Source of the DNA: CAVTWJ01 sp963849485
GTDB taxonomy: Bacteria > Oederibacteriota > Muellerivitia > Muellerivitales > Muellerivitaceae
Assembly: GCA_963849485.1 (NCBI GenBank)
Contig: CAWKIF010000170.1
Location: 1-54,899 of the forward strand
Direction of reading: 5' to 3'
Length of the DNA: 54,899 bases
The translations under genes were made by a program, and so were the position numbers. The notes below the pieces were generated by a model that worked only from the letters and a program-made list of their open reading frames with translations, was not told where the DNA came from and made no database searches. How positions within the stretch are numbered: position 1 is the first letter of the stretch; each line of letters starts with the position of its first letter. Positions 17,188 to 26,173 of the stretch are shown here, in pieces.

Positions 17188-18015
17188 ATGATTGGCACAC
17201 AAACAACGCCGATGCGATGGATGGCAGGTCCGCTGGACATCGCCAGGCGGCAGAAGGAAAAGAGTTTCACACCGGAGATCGCCGAGACAATTCGCCAGTG
17301 GCTGGATCCGTCATTGCTGGCATTGGTGCAGGGCACGCCGGTCAATTGTCTGGTGGTCAGTTGGGCTTCAGGTTTGCCGGCGGACGCGGAACAACAACAG
17401 GCGTTGAAGCCGCTGCTCGAAAAAGGAGTTTTTTCACCCCAGCCCGTGGATCCCAACAACTCCGAGGCGGTGAAGGCGGTCTTGGACAGCCTCATTGATC
17501 AGCAGGTGGTCCTGGAATCGGCTAAGGCGGCCAATTACTCTGACCCAAAGTTCGACGAGATGTCGAAGAATAAACTCATCGAAGCTGGGAACCAGATCAA
17601 GGACATCAAGGACCGGTTGGTCCAAGACATGGAGACCGTCAACCGCCTGGAAAAAACCTATAAAGAATCCTACCTGCACATGCTCCTGGCCCAATCCTAC
17701 GCCGCCAGCCGCATGCCGATGGTTCAAGTCAGCGAGCAGGACATCAAGGACCGTTACGCTACCTATAAAAAGCAGATGGAGCAGGAGGGACAGGCCGCGC
17801 CAACCTATGAGAAGATTCGCCAGCAAGTGGGGGTGAGGGTCAAGGCGGATAAGCTAATGAGCCAGCTTGAGGCCACCCAAAAGGTCACCCGAGACGAAGA
17901 CGCGATCCAGAAATACCTCACCAACCTTTCCACCTCGAGCGCCCTCTTGCAGGATCAGCCCGCCCTGCCGCAACCCGCCACGCCCTCTGCGGCGTCCAAA
18001 CCGGGTAAGGAATAA
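17188..18015 (+). CDS. Chimeric frame: unknown N-terminal part joined to a SurA-N-like domain
   Basis: ATG 17188 with GAGAGG at 17177-17182; 275 residues. Residues 1 to about 80 (MIGTQTTPMRWMAGPLDIAR ... GTPVNCLVVSWASGLPADAE ... LLEKG) look like the start of a Verrucomicrobia protein of unknown function. From about residue 84 the sequence is a SurA N-terminal chaperone-type region (LDSLIDQQVVLESAKAANYS, KDIKDRL, YKESYLHMLLAQSY) followed by a low-complexity Pro/Ala tail. It has no signal peptide although SurA-type proteins are periplasmic. The change near 17,430 is the proposed junction of two genomes. The downstream part is followed at once by two more SurA-type genes, so it belongs with them. 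Confidence 0.6.
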   Translation: MIGTQTTPMRWMAGPLDIARRQKEKSFTPEIAETIRQWLDPSLLALVQGTPVNCLVVSWASGLPADAEQQQALKPLLEKGVFSPQPVDPNNSEAVKAVLDSLIDQQVVLESAKAANYSDPKFDEMSKNKLIEAGNQIKDIKDRLVQDMETVNRLEKTYKESYLHMLLAQSYAASRMPMVQVSEQDIKDRYATYKKQMEQEGQAAPTYEKIRQQVGVRVKADKLMSQLEATQKVTRDEDAIQKYLTNLSTSSALLQDQPALPQPATPSAASKPGKE

Positions 18016-18035
18016 CCGTCAAGGTCTATTGACCC

Positions 18036-19049
18036 TTGTTCGGCTTCGGGGGGGGTCCGACGAAGGGAAGGCTGTGTAGGTCTTGGGTTGGGGTGGCGGT
18101 TCTGGTGGGGGGGGTGGCCGGCTGCCAAAAAGAACCCCTGGTGGATCTGTCCCCGGACCGGGTCCCGGCCGACAAAATCCTCGTGACGGTCAATGGCGAA
18201 CCCATCTCCCTGGAAACCTTCGACAACGAATTCCGACTGATGGAGATTCATTACAGCGCCGTGACCGAGGGTCAAATGCGGCCCGTGAAGCGAAGACTTT
18301 TCGAGCAGGTGATCAACCGCAAGCTCCTGCTCCAGGAGGCCCGACGGGTGGGCCTTAAGATGACCCAGCGGGACCTGGACGAGGCCTTTCAAAAGGCCCT
18401 GGTGGAGGTTCCGGATGATTTTAGGACCATCCTAAAAACCGAGGGGGTCAGCGAGGATGCCTGGAAGCGCAAGGTGCTCCAGGAAAAACTGGCCCAAAAG
18501 ATTGTGGACCAGGAGGTCAATTCCAAGGTCCTGGTGACCGAGCCGGAAGTCGAAGAATATTACTGGTCCCATCTGTCTGATTATTGGGTGCCGGCCGCGA
18601 TCCGGGCCCGGCATTTGGTGGTGCGGCGGAAGATCGACATGGAAAAGGCCCTTTTGAGCCTCAAAAAGGGCGAGGATTTCGCAAAGGTGGCCGCCACCTT
18701 TTCGGACGGGGTGGAGAAGGCCCAGGGCGGCGATTGGGGCTGGATGGAGGCGGACCGATTGCCTCCCCACTACCAAGCTGTCTTGACGGGGCTGGCTCCC
18801 GGGGAAGTTTCCCCGCCGTTAAACGATGAATACGGATACCATTTGTTTCAGAGGATTGAGGGAAGGTCTCAGCGCATGGGCACGCTGGCGGAGGCCGCCC
18901 CCCGGATCCGGGAATATTTGATGAAGGAAGAACAGGATGTCAGGTTCGACCAGTGGATGGCCGGACTGAAGAAAAACGCTGTGATTAAGGTCAATCAAGA
19001 CCTAGCCCCCATCGTGGGGGTCACCCTGGAGGGATTGAAAGATGAATAA
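18036..19049 (+). CDS. SurA-type peptidyl-prolyl isomerase lipoprotein
   Basis: 337 residues from TTG 18036. Signal with lipobox (VGVAVLVGGVAGC, Cys about 30). SurA_N-like region (VNGEPISLETFDNEFRLMEI, RKLLLQEARRVGLKMTQRDL) and one parvulin (rotamase) domain: IRARHLVVRRKIDMEKALLS, KKGEDFAKVAATFSDGVEKA, GGDWGWM, LAPGEVSPPLNDEYGYHLFQ. It helps fold exported outer-membrane proteins. It follows the chimeric frame by 20 bases and overlaps the next PPIase by 8 bases: one operon. Confidence 0.85.
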   Translation: MFGFGGGPTKGRLCRSWVGVAVLVGGVAGCQKEPLVDLSPDRVPADKILVTVNGEPISLETFDNEFRLMEIHYSAVTEGQMRPVKRRLFEQVINRKLLLQEARRVGLKMTQRDLDEAFQKALVEVPDDFRTILKTEGVSEDAWKRKVLQEKLAQKIVDQEVNSKVLVTEPEVEEYYWSHLSDYWVPAAIRARHLVVRRKIDMEKALLSLKKGEDFAKVAATFSDGVEKAQGGDWGWMEADRLPPHYQAVLTGLAPGEVSPPLNDEYGYHLFQRIEGRSQRMGTLAEAAPRIREYLMKEEQDVRFDQWMAGLKKNAVIKVNQDLAPIVGVTLEGLKDE

Positions 19050-20835
19050 ATGGTTCATGGCGGGCCTACTGGCCCTGGGATGTTCAGGTTCGACACGGCT
19101 TCCCGCGGCGGCGGAAACGGTCGATGAGATCGCGCTGGTGGTGGACCAGGACTCCATGACCCGGGGAGAGGTCGAGGAATCCATCGAAGCCTTATACACA
19201 ATGAAAAACGAGAAGACTCCCCCGCCCGGGACCCCGGATTACCTGGAAGCCAAGAAGCAGGTCATGGACAACTTCATCCAGGAAGTGGTGCTGGCGGAGG
19301 AAGCGGACCGGGAGAAAGTAGAAGTCTCCGACACCGACGTGGAAGGGCAGGTGAACCGGGAAATCGACGGTATGAAACATAATTTTCCCACTGACGAGGA
19401 ATTCCAGGAGGGGTTGCGTAAGGAAGGCATCACCCTGGACGACTTGAAGCAGGAGACCCATGACCGGATGCTTAGGCGCATCAAGGCTGGAAGAGTGCTC
19501 CATGAAAAGCAGTCGGAACTTCCCTCGGGGGCCGTCGTGACGGACGAGCAGGTCGCTGCCTATTACCATCAGCATCCCCAAGACTACGAGCAGGTTAAGT
19601 TTTCCATCATCTTGTTCAACGCGGATTCGACGGCCTCCGCTGAAAAGCGCGCGGGTGCCGAGAAACAGGCCCAGTCAGTCCTTTCGGAGATCAAAAAGGG
19701 CGCGGACTTCGCCGTCGAGGCGAAGAAATTTTCCGAGGACACGGGCACCCGGGACAACGGGGGGGAAGTCGGGACCGTCTACCGTTCCGACCTGGACCCG
19801 GAGCTTGCCAAGGGCATCTTCAGCATGCCGGAGAAGGGGCTGGGGATCGTGCATGGGGCCGAGGGTTATTATGTAGTTAAGGTGGAATTCAAGGGGACGG
19901 CCGAATACAAGTCGGTTGCCGCCGGTATCAAGGACCATCTCGAAAAATCAGGGCAATCGGACGCCCTCCAGCAATGGATCGACCAGTTAAAAGCCAAGGC
20001 TTACATCATGGAAGACGGAAAGGTGGTGGCCTTCAAGGCCAAGCCCCTTTCCCCTAAACCCGCCTCCCTCACGGTGGCTTCTTCGCTTCCAGCCGCTAAA
20101 ACGAGCGCCCCTCCCGAGGAGACGACGGCAGCCCCCGAGGAAGAGGATTCGGACCTTCCCCCCATTGAGGTCTATCCCACCCTCCCGGATCCGGACAGTT
20201 GGACCCTGACAGGGAAGTTCAGCGGCATCAACTATGGAACCCAGGACCTTTCCAATCTTTACGGTTCTTCCGCCAATACCAACCAGAATTTCCCCTTTGG
20301 CTTTGCGCTGGGTTTCGCCGCGGATTTGGCCCTCGATCAGACCCTGCAGGTGGGAATTGAAGCCGAGTATTTGCGTAAAACGGTGGAAACTGTCAATAAC
20401 GTGAACGGCTCGAATGATATAGAACTGTGGAACAGCGGGGTCCTGGGGCCCGCCCTCCAAGTCAAGCTCCTGATTCCCCTGGATGAAGGAACGAATTTCG
20501 ACCTTTCCCTGGCCGGTGGATACTACTTCCTGGTGGGGGCCGGGGTGACGATCTCGGGAACCGAGCCCTCGAACATGACCACCTCCGCCTCCAGCTTTGG
20601 CGGCAAGGCCGGCGTGGATTTGGAGTTTTTCATGGACAGCTCCAAGAACACCTCGCTCGATCTGGGCTTGGCCTACCGACTCTTGAGCTTTAACAACCTG
20701 ACGCCCAATGTCACGGCGGGAACCCCCAATTATTCCTCTCCCCTCCAGAATGCGGATGGAAGCCAGGCAGTCATCGACTACTCCGGGCTGGAATTCGGAG
20801 TCGGGTTCCGGTTTTACCTGGGCAAGGGAGATTAG
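19042..20835 (+). CDS. SurA-type PPIase fused to an outer-membrane beta-barrel
   Basis: 597 residues from ATG 19042. Signal peptide (FMAGLLALGCSGSTRLPAAA, Cys 14 in a poor lipobox). SurA-like chaperone region (residues 24-160: IALVVDQDSMTRGEVEESIE, MDNFIQEVVLAEEADREKV). Parvulin domain (about 172-275: YEQVKFSIILFNADST, FAVEAKKFSEDTGTRDNGGE, GLGIVHGAEGYYVVKVE). A Pro/Ala/Glu linker (335-380). A C-terminal beta-barrel of about 200 residues with alternating strands (WTLTGKFSGINYGTQ, FALGFAADLALDQTLQVGIE, LDLGLAYRLL, LEFGVGFRFYL). The fusion would tether a folding factor to the outer membrane. Confidence 0.8.
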   Translation: MNKWFMAGLLALGCSGSTRLPAAAETVDEIALVVDQDSMTRGEVEESIEALYTMKNEKTPPPGTPDYLEAKKQVMDNFIQEVVLAEEADREKVEVSDTDVEGQVNREIDGMKHNFPTDEEFQEGLRKEGITLDDLKQETHDRMLRRIKAGRVLHEKQSELPSGAVVTDEQVAAYYHQHPQDYEQVKFSIILFNADSTASAEKRAGAEKQAQSVLSEIKKGADFAVEAKKFSEDTGTRDNGGEVGTVYRSDLDPELAKGIFSMPEKGLGIVHGAEGYYVVKVEFKGTAEYKSVAAGIKDHLEKSGQSDALQQWIDQLKAKAYIMEDGKVVAFKAKPLSPKPASLTVASSLPAAKTSAPPEETTAAPEEEDSDLPPIEVYPTLPDPDSWTLTGKFSGINYGTQDLSNLYGSSANTNQNFPFGFALGFAADLALDQTLQVGIEAEYLRKTVETVNNVNGSNDIELWNSGVLGPALQVKLLIPLDEGTNFDLSLAGGYYFLVGAGVTISGTEPSNMTTSASSFGGKAGVDLEFFMDSSKNTSLDLGLAYRLLSFNNLTPNVTAGTPNYSSPLQNADGSQAVIDYSGLEFGVGFRFYLGKGD

Positions 20836-20859
20836 GTTAAATCTTAGGCGGTATCAAAA

Positions 20860-21123
20860 TTGCGGGTGGATCTTTTTCTGAAACTGATGGGGATGACCAA
20901 GACCCGCATGGCCGCCAAACGGCTTTGCGAACAAAGCACCGTTTTCCTTGGAACCCAACCCTTGAAGCCCTCCCACGAGCTCAAGGGCGGGGAAGAAATC
21001 AAGATCCTCTTGCCACGGAAAGAAACCCTGCTGAGGGTCACCGGTTTGCCGGAGACCAAGGGAGTCTCAAAAGCGGACCGGGCTAAGTTTGTCGAGATTA
21101 TATCCGTCGTGGAAATGACATAA
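20860..21123 (+). CDS. S4-domain RNA-binding protein (Hsp15-like)
   Basis: 87 residues from TTG 20860. The S4 fold is clear: MRVDLFLKLMGMTKTRMAAK, RLCEQSTVFLGTQPLKPSHE, LKGGEEIKILL. Single-domain S4 proteins of this size bind structured RNA such as stalled ribosomal subunits. It lies 24 bases after the PPIase operon and probably shares its transcript. Confidence 0.82.
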   Translation: MRVDLFLKLMGMTKTRMAAKRLCEQSTVFLGTQPLKPSHELKGGEEIKILLPRKETLLRVTGLPETKGVSKADRAKFVEIISVVEMT

Positions 21124-21184
21124 GTCCCCCGCCGAATTACTTTTATCCCGTGAACCGAAAAGAATCCGGGAAAAAGTTTATTTT

Positions 21185-21209
21185 CTAATTGATAATGGTT
21201 TTCAATTAG
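21185..21209. promoter_or_regulatory. Palindromic operator, Fur-like
   Basis: CTAATTGA (21185-21192) and TCAATTAG (21202-21209) form a perfect 8-bp palindrome around a 9-base AT-rich spacer, 47 bases before the transporter start. Length and composition resemble a Fur-family box, which would suit a metal transporter gene. Confidence 0.55.
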
Positions 21210-21255
21210 ATTAACTTGGGTTCTTCAACACCCTTTTACACAGGAGCCGAGGACA

Positions 21256-22554
21256 ATGGCTGCTGAAGCGCAAACCCTTACTGCCGATCTTCCAGTCCGG
21301 AAAAAAAATAATCCTTGGTCGAGATTAACCGGTTTTCTTATGGTCATGGGCCCGGGCTTAATCGTCATGCAAGCGGACACAGAGGCGGGCAGCATTACCA
21401 CTGCGGCGGTCGCGGGCGCCCAATACAGCTACCGCCTGGTGGGCTTGTTGCTGGTCCTTGCCCTCCCCCTTTATGTGGTCCAGGAAATGACGGCCCGGCT
21501 CGGTTCCATCACCGGCAAGGGGCACGCTTACCTGATCCGCCAAAAGTACGGCATGGGCTGGGCCTGGGTGTCCCTCTCGGTTCTCTTTCTTTGCAATATC
21601 GCCGCCCTGGTGACGGAGTTCGCCGGCATCATGAGCGCGGCGCGCATGGCCCATATTTCCCCTTTTCTTTCGGTTCCCGTCTCAGCCCTATTACTGATCC
21701 TGGTGGTCATGACCGGCCGGTACCGCGTGGCGGAATACATCGCGTTGGTTTTTTGTTTGGTAGACCTCCTGTTCATCCCGGCGGCCTTTTTGGCCCACCC
21801 GAATTGGGGGGAAGTCGCCCGGCAAGTTTTTTCCTTTTCCACCCAAGGAATTGATCGGGATTTCATCCTGATCGTGATCGGTTTGATCGGGGCGGTGATC
21901 ATGCCTTGGATGATTTACTACCAGCAAAGCGCGGTGGTCGATAAGAAATTGACTCCCGCCGACCTTCCCTTCGAGCGCATGGACACCGCCATCGGGGCGG
22001 TTATCACCGAAATTATCATGGCCTTTATCGTCATTTCCACGGCGGCCACATTGTTCATCAACCATGTCAATGTGGATGACGCAGCCCAAGCTGCGCAGGC
22101 CCTGATCCCTCTCGCGGGAAAATACGCCGGACTCCTCTTCGCGGTGGGCTTGATCAGCGCTTCCTTCCTGGGAGCCTTCGTGGTGGCGGTTTCCACCGCC
22201 TGGGCCTTCGGGGAGACCTTCGGCTGGCCCCACAGCTTGAACCACGGCTTCCCCCAGGCTCGGAAGTTCTACAGTTTTTACGCTGTCGGGGTGGTGCTAG
22301 CCGCCTTGATCGTTTTGATCCCGCATATCCCCTTGGTGACGATCACGGTCTTCGTAGAGGTTGGGAATGCGCTGCTCCTGCCCATCGTTCTGACCTTTCT
22401 ACTCCTCCTGACGAACGACAAGTCCCTTTTAGGAAAAGAAGTGAACGATTGGAAAGCCAACCTGATGGTGGGGGGCACGGGCATCCTCGTGATCCTTTTG
22501 GGGCTACTTTCGGTGGCTATGACTCTTTTTCCCCATTGGAATCCCTGGCCCTGA
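21256..22554 (+). CDS. NRAMP-like divalent metal transporter with altered metal-site motifs
   Basis: 432 residues from ATG 21256, with AGGAG at 21242-21246. About eleven TM segments with the NRAMP/LeuT-fold order. TM1 reads GPGLIVMQADTEAGSITTAA, where classical NRAMPs have DPGN; TM6 reads IMPWMIYYQQSAVVDK, where they have MPH. It therefore belongs to a divergent branch, like the NRAMP-related Mg/Al transporters, and the ion cannot be assigned. The upstream palindrome suggests metal-dependent control. It stands alone between an S4 gene and glycosyltransferase-like genes. Confidence 0.82.
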   Translation: MAAEAQTLTADLPVRKKNNPWSRLTGFLMVMGPGLIVMQADTEAGSITTAAVAGAQYSYRLVGLLLVLALPLYVVQEMTARLGSITGKGHAYLIRQKYGMGWAWVSLSVLFLCNIAALVTEFAGIMSAARMAHISPFLSVPVSALLLILVVMTGRYRVAEYIALVFCLVDLLFIPAAFLAHPNWGEVARQVFSFSTQGIDRDFILIVIGLIGAVIMPWMIYYQQSAVVDKKLTPADLPFERMDTAIGAVITEIIMAFIVISTAATLFINHVNVDDAAQAAQALIPLAGKYAGLLFAVGLISASFLGAFVVAVSTAWAFGETFGWPHSLNHGFPQARKFYSFYAVGVVLAALIVLIPHIPLVTITVFVEVGNALLLPIVLTFLLLLTNDKSLLGKEVNDWKANLMVGGTGILVILLGLLSVAMTLFPHWNPWP

Positions 22555-22644
22555 GGAGGCTTTGGGATCCTTTCCTATGTCGCGACCTGTTTCTTAGGTG
22601 TAAACTTCATCCTGTTTTCAATCCGCTTAATCAGGGAAACCGCT

Positions 22645-23979
22645 TTGGAACAGGGACAACCGCCTTTATTTCATAAATCCCAGTTCTTTTGGGCAGTCCT
22701 TTTTTTTACAGCCGCCTTCATGTTCCGCTTTTTTTTCGGCCTTCATTGCCCCTCGCCTGTGGGGGAGGACGACCTCCAATCCTATTTGATCGGCCTGAAG
22801 GCCTTTACGACCGGGACCTGGCCCTTTTACGGGCCGGATATGATGACATTCACTTCCTACCAGGGACAGATGTGCGGGGCGCTGGAAGGCCTGCTCATCT
22901 CCCTTCCCCTACATCTTTGGCCCATTCCGGAAGCGCCCTATCTTTTTTTGAACCTTCTGACCTTGTCGGCTTTTAGTTTCCTGGGCTGGTACATTTGCAA
23001 GCGTCTTCCCAAGCTTCCGCCCTGGTTCGTTTTCACCTGGCTTTTCATCGCACCTTGGACCACCCATTATTCCACCCAGGTCATCAACCCTTCCTATGCG
23101 GTGGTGGGGGCCATTTTATTCACGGTGGGTTTCATGGAATCAGTCCCCGCCTTGAGCCTGGGCCTTTGGTCGGATTCCTGGGCAAATGTCTGGATGGGGT
23201 TTGGATTGGTTTGGACCATGCAATTGCACATGTCCTGGACCATGTTCGTCCCCTTGGGGGCTTTTTCCATTTATTCCCAAAGAAAGAAATGGAGGACGGC
23301 CTTGGGATACGGTTTGTTGGGGGCCTTGCCCATGGTCGCCCTGATCCTCCCGACCTATTGGGTTTATGGTTTCGGCCTAGGCAAGGATATCCACGCTTTC
23401 TCGAGCTCTTTCAACGGGGCGAACCTATTCCAATTGGTCAATATCATCGCGAGGTTCCTGTCCTTTTCGAGTTTTGAACTTCCTATCTTCCTTGGTCAGC
23501 ATACCCATGAAAGGTGGGATTATCTTTTCAGTACGCCCCTACTTTTATTGCCTGGCATATTTCTCTATATCGCTGGAATCCTCCAGGCGATCCTTTTGTT
23601 AATCTTCAGTTTCGTGAAAATGAGCAAAAATAAGGATTGGAATGCGGTGAGGTTTTCCACTCTGGGCTTGGTCATGGTGATCTACGTCTTTTTCTGGTTC
23701 TCTATGGTGGCTCCAGCTTCCCAGCGTTATTACGAAGCCCTACCCTTCGCCATGATTTATTCGTTCTATGTCTGGGAATACCTGGCGGAAAAGCGTTTTT
23801 GGCGGATTCTCGGGGTGATCTTTATTATTTCAGGAATCTATTTTCAATTGGGTTATGCCCTCAAAACGGATCTCAAGGGAAATTCGGTTTACACTCAAAA
23901 CAGGGAACGGATGAAAGAAGCGATCGACCGAAGGGATTACCGGCTCTTGGCGGAAAGAAGGGTTGGGTCACTTTATTAA
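22645..23979 (+). CDS. GT-C-like polytopic membrane protein
   Basis: 444 residues from TTG 22645. About ten TM segments. After TM1 an acidic motif (PVGEDDLQSYLIGLKAFTTG, then WPFYGPD) stands where lipid-phosphate-sugar transferases carry their catalytic acid. HTHERWDYLFST is a conserved-looking periplasmic loop. Donor and acceptor unknown. It lies 104 bases before another protein of similar plan, on the same strand. Confidence 0.68.
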   Translation: MEQGQPPLFHKSQFFWAVLFFTAAFMFRFFFGLHCPSPVGEDDLQSYLIGLKAFTTGTWPFYGPDMMTFTSYQGQMCGALEGLLISLPLHLWPIPEAPYLFLNLLTLSAFSFLGWYICKRLPKLPPWFVFTWLFIAPWTTHYSTQVINPSYAVVGAILFTVGFMESVPALSLGLWSDSWANVWMGFGLVWTMQLHMSWTMFVPLGAFSIYSQRKKWRTALGYGLLGALPMVALILPTYWVYGFGLGKDIHAFSSSFNGANLFQLVNIIARFLSFSSFELPIFLGQHTHERWDYLFSTPLLLLPGIFLYIAGILQAILLLIFSFVKMSKNKDWNAVRFSTLGLVMVIYVFFWFSMVAPASQRYYEALPFAMIYSFYVWEYLAEKRFWRILGVIFIISGIYFQLGYALKTDLKGNSVYTQNRERMKEAIDRRDYRLLAERRVGSLY

Positions 23980-24083
23980 GCCGGTAAGATCCTATGTTTT
24001 TATAGAACCGAACTTTGTATCATTGTTAGATATCGAAAAAAACCGCCGACTGATGAGCCGGATCTCTTTATGACAGGAAAAAA

Positions 24084-26126
24084 ATGCCTGAGAACAAGAT
24101 CTCGCAAACTTTCATTTCAGTTTATTTCATTTTTTTCGCTTTACTCAACGCCGTCCTAGCCTATTCGCCCCTTCCCGAAGGGTTAAAGGTTTTTTTAGGG
24201 GTCCTGGGTTTGGGAGGCGGCTGTTGGTTTTATCTTTGGGCAATGAACCTTTCCACTAGCCAAGAAGAAGTCCCATGGAAAAAATCATTCATCTCCTTCC
24301 CAGGGGTTTGGACCGCGCTCTTTCTGGCCCTGGCGGTTATCGCCCGAACCTACAAGCTTACGTCTTTTCTGACCTATCCCATCTCCGATGAGATGGTGAA
24401 CGCGTTCGACGCCATCCATTTAAACCTTCATTGGACCTGGTTTCCGTTTTTCTATACTTCCCGGATGCCCCCATTTTATATTTGGTTCCTTTCCTGGCTG
24501 TTTAGGATGGGCGGGGTTTCTTTTTTTAATATGTGGCTGCTCCCGGCCTTTTTTTCCTTTGTGAGCGTTCTTTTCTATTGGCTCGCCGCCCGGGAATGGT
24601 TTTCCAGGCCTTTCTCCCAATTGTTTCTCGCCTTGTTGTCCGTCAGCTTTTGGCCGGTCTTCATGGGCCGGTTTTCCCACCAAGCCGTTTTAATGGTAAT
24701 GTGGCAGGCCATCGCTTTTTGGCTTTTGGCCAAGTATTTCAAAAGCGAATCGGCTTCGGCTTCCCATTGGCTCTCCCTGGGCTTGGGACTTTGTGTCGGG
24801 ACGGGGTTTTATACTTATTTCGCCTGGCCTTTGGTGGCCTTATTGATCGCCGTGACCTTGGGCTGGCGGGCTTTCCGGGGGCCCTCGCGTGGGAAAACCG
24901 ATTTCGTACTTTTTGGTGCTTCAGCGTTTTTTTCCCTTTTGCCGCTCCTCTTGGCGGGTTGGGAAGCGGGGTTTGGCCGTTATTACCTGGAACTCTTGGT
25001 ATTCAACAAACATTCGGCGGATCAGGTGAATTGGAATTTCCAGCAAACGGCTTATTACGTCACCAATTTCCTTTGGTCGGGATGGACCAAGGATTTCGCC
25101 TATAACTCCCAGTGGGGGGGGTTCTTGAACCCTTTGATGGGATCGTGGTTTTTAATCGGGCTCATCGAATTGTGGAGATGCCGCCGGCACCCATTCCCCC
25201 GATGGATGGCGGTCGGTTTCTTCGGCCTTTTTTCCCCTTGCCTCTTCGCTAACAATACCAATTGGTACCACGTGGTGCCGCTGATCCCTTTTTTCTTCGG
25301 TACGGTCGCTATCGGTTTTGTGGTTTGGTACTCGTCCCTCCCGAATAAAACATTTCGGGCGGCCCTTGTGTTAGGGATCGGACTCCTCTCCGTCATACTG
25401 GATGCGGCCAATATGGAAGTGTCCCTGGGGGTAGCCAACAGGGAATACAGCTCGAAATTCGCCGAAAAGATGAGGGCTTGTGAAACCCTGCGCGAGTTGA
25501 ACCGTCAGTCCGGCCCGGGGCTGGTTTTTTGCGATTTCCAGGAGGATTTTTGGTTTCCTTGTTACCTGACCGTGACGACCTACTCTTTTAACGCTTTGCG
25601 CAATACAGACGTTACACCGGCCGCAGCTTCTTGGGCTGCGATTGTGACCGATGATTGGCAGGCCAACCCCTTAACCAAGACCTTTTCCGGTGTGAAATTC
25701 GGCCAACTCAATCCGCCCAACACGATCCCCAATTGCGACCTTTTTGGGATGATCCCTTTGACCCCCGACAACCGGAGCATCCTGGAGGGTTGGAGGAAAG
25801 AGGATGAAACCCTATTCGAGTCGGATTTTTTGAATTTTAATCATCCTTTGTCCACTTCCCATATGGATTTGGCCCAATATCTTTTGGACCGGCAACAGGT
25901 CTTTCAACCCAATTCAATCCCGGATTTTTATTATTACGAGAAAATCGGTATGTTTCAGGCTTTGGACCGGGATTCCACGGATGCGTTGAACCAATTTAAG
26001 TTGGCCGCCCAATCCGTCGGATTGAAAGACCCGTGGGTGGCGCGAATGGGCGGATTCGGGATACCCGTTCCGGCTTTGGAGAATCCGGGAACTACCTCCC
26101 ACTTGGTTTCTACCTCTCCAAAATAA
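24084..26126 (+). CDS. Glycosyltransferase family 39-like membrane protein
   Basis: 680 residues from ATG 24084, with AGGAAAA upstream. Twelve or so TM segments, then a soluble C-terminal region (residues about 465-680). The motif SDEMVNAFDAIHLN after the second hydrophobic block and MPPFYIWFLSWLFRMGGVSF match the ArnT/PMT (GT39) plan, in which the first loop carries the acid. It would move a sugar from a polyprenyl carrier to lipid or protein outside the cytoplasm; substrate unknown. Confidence 0.75.
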   Translation: MPENKISQTFISVYFIFFALLNAVLAYSPLPEGLKVFLGVLGLGGGCWFYLWAMNLSTSQEEVPWKKSFISFPGVWTALFLALAVIARTYKLTSFLTYPISDEMVNAFDAIHLNLHWTWFPFFYTSRMPPFYIWFLSWLFRMGGVSFFNMWLLPAFFSFVSVLFYWLAAREWFSRPFSQLFLALLSVSFWPVFMGRFSHQAVLMVMWQAIAFWLLAKYFKSESASASHWLSLGLGLCVGTGFYTYFAWPLVALLIAVTLGWRAFRGPSRGKTDFVLFGASAFFSLLPLLLAGWEAGFGRYYLELLVFNKHSADQVNWNFQQTAYYVTNFLWSGWTKDFAYNSQWGGFLNPLMGSWFLIGLIELWRCRRHPFPRWMAVGFFGLFSPCLFANNTNWYHVVPLIPFFFGTVAIGFVVWYSSLPNKTFRAALVLGIGLLSVILDAANMEVSLGVANREYSSKFAEKMRACETLRELNRQSGPGLVFCDFQEDFWFPCYLTVTTYSFNALRNTDVTPAAASWAAIVTDDWQANPLTKTFSGVKFGQLNPPNTIPNCDLFGMIPLTPDNRSILEGWRKEDETLFESDFLNFNHPLSTSHMDLAQYLLDRQQVFQPNSIPDFYYYEKIGMFQALDRDSTDALNQFKLAAQSVGLKDPWVARMGGFGIPVPALENPGTTSHLVSTSPK

Positions 26127-26173
26127 ATATATTTATCGCAAGTTCCGGGTGGCTCTTGAAACCGGGGTTACCT

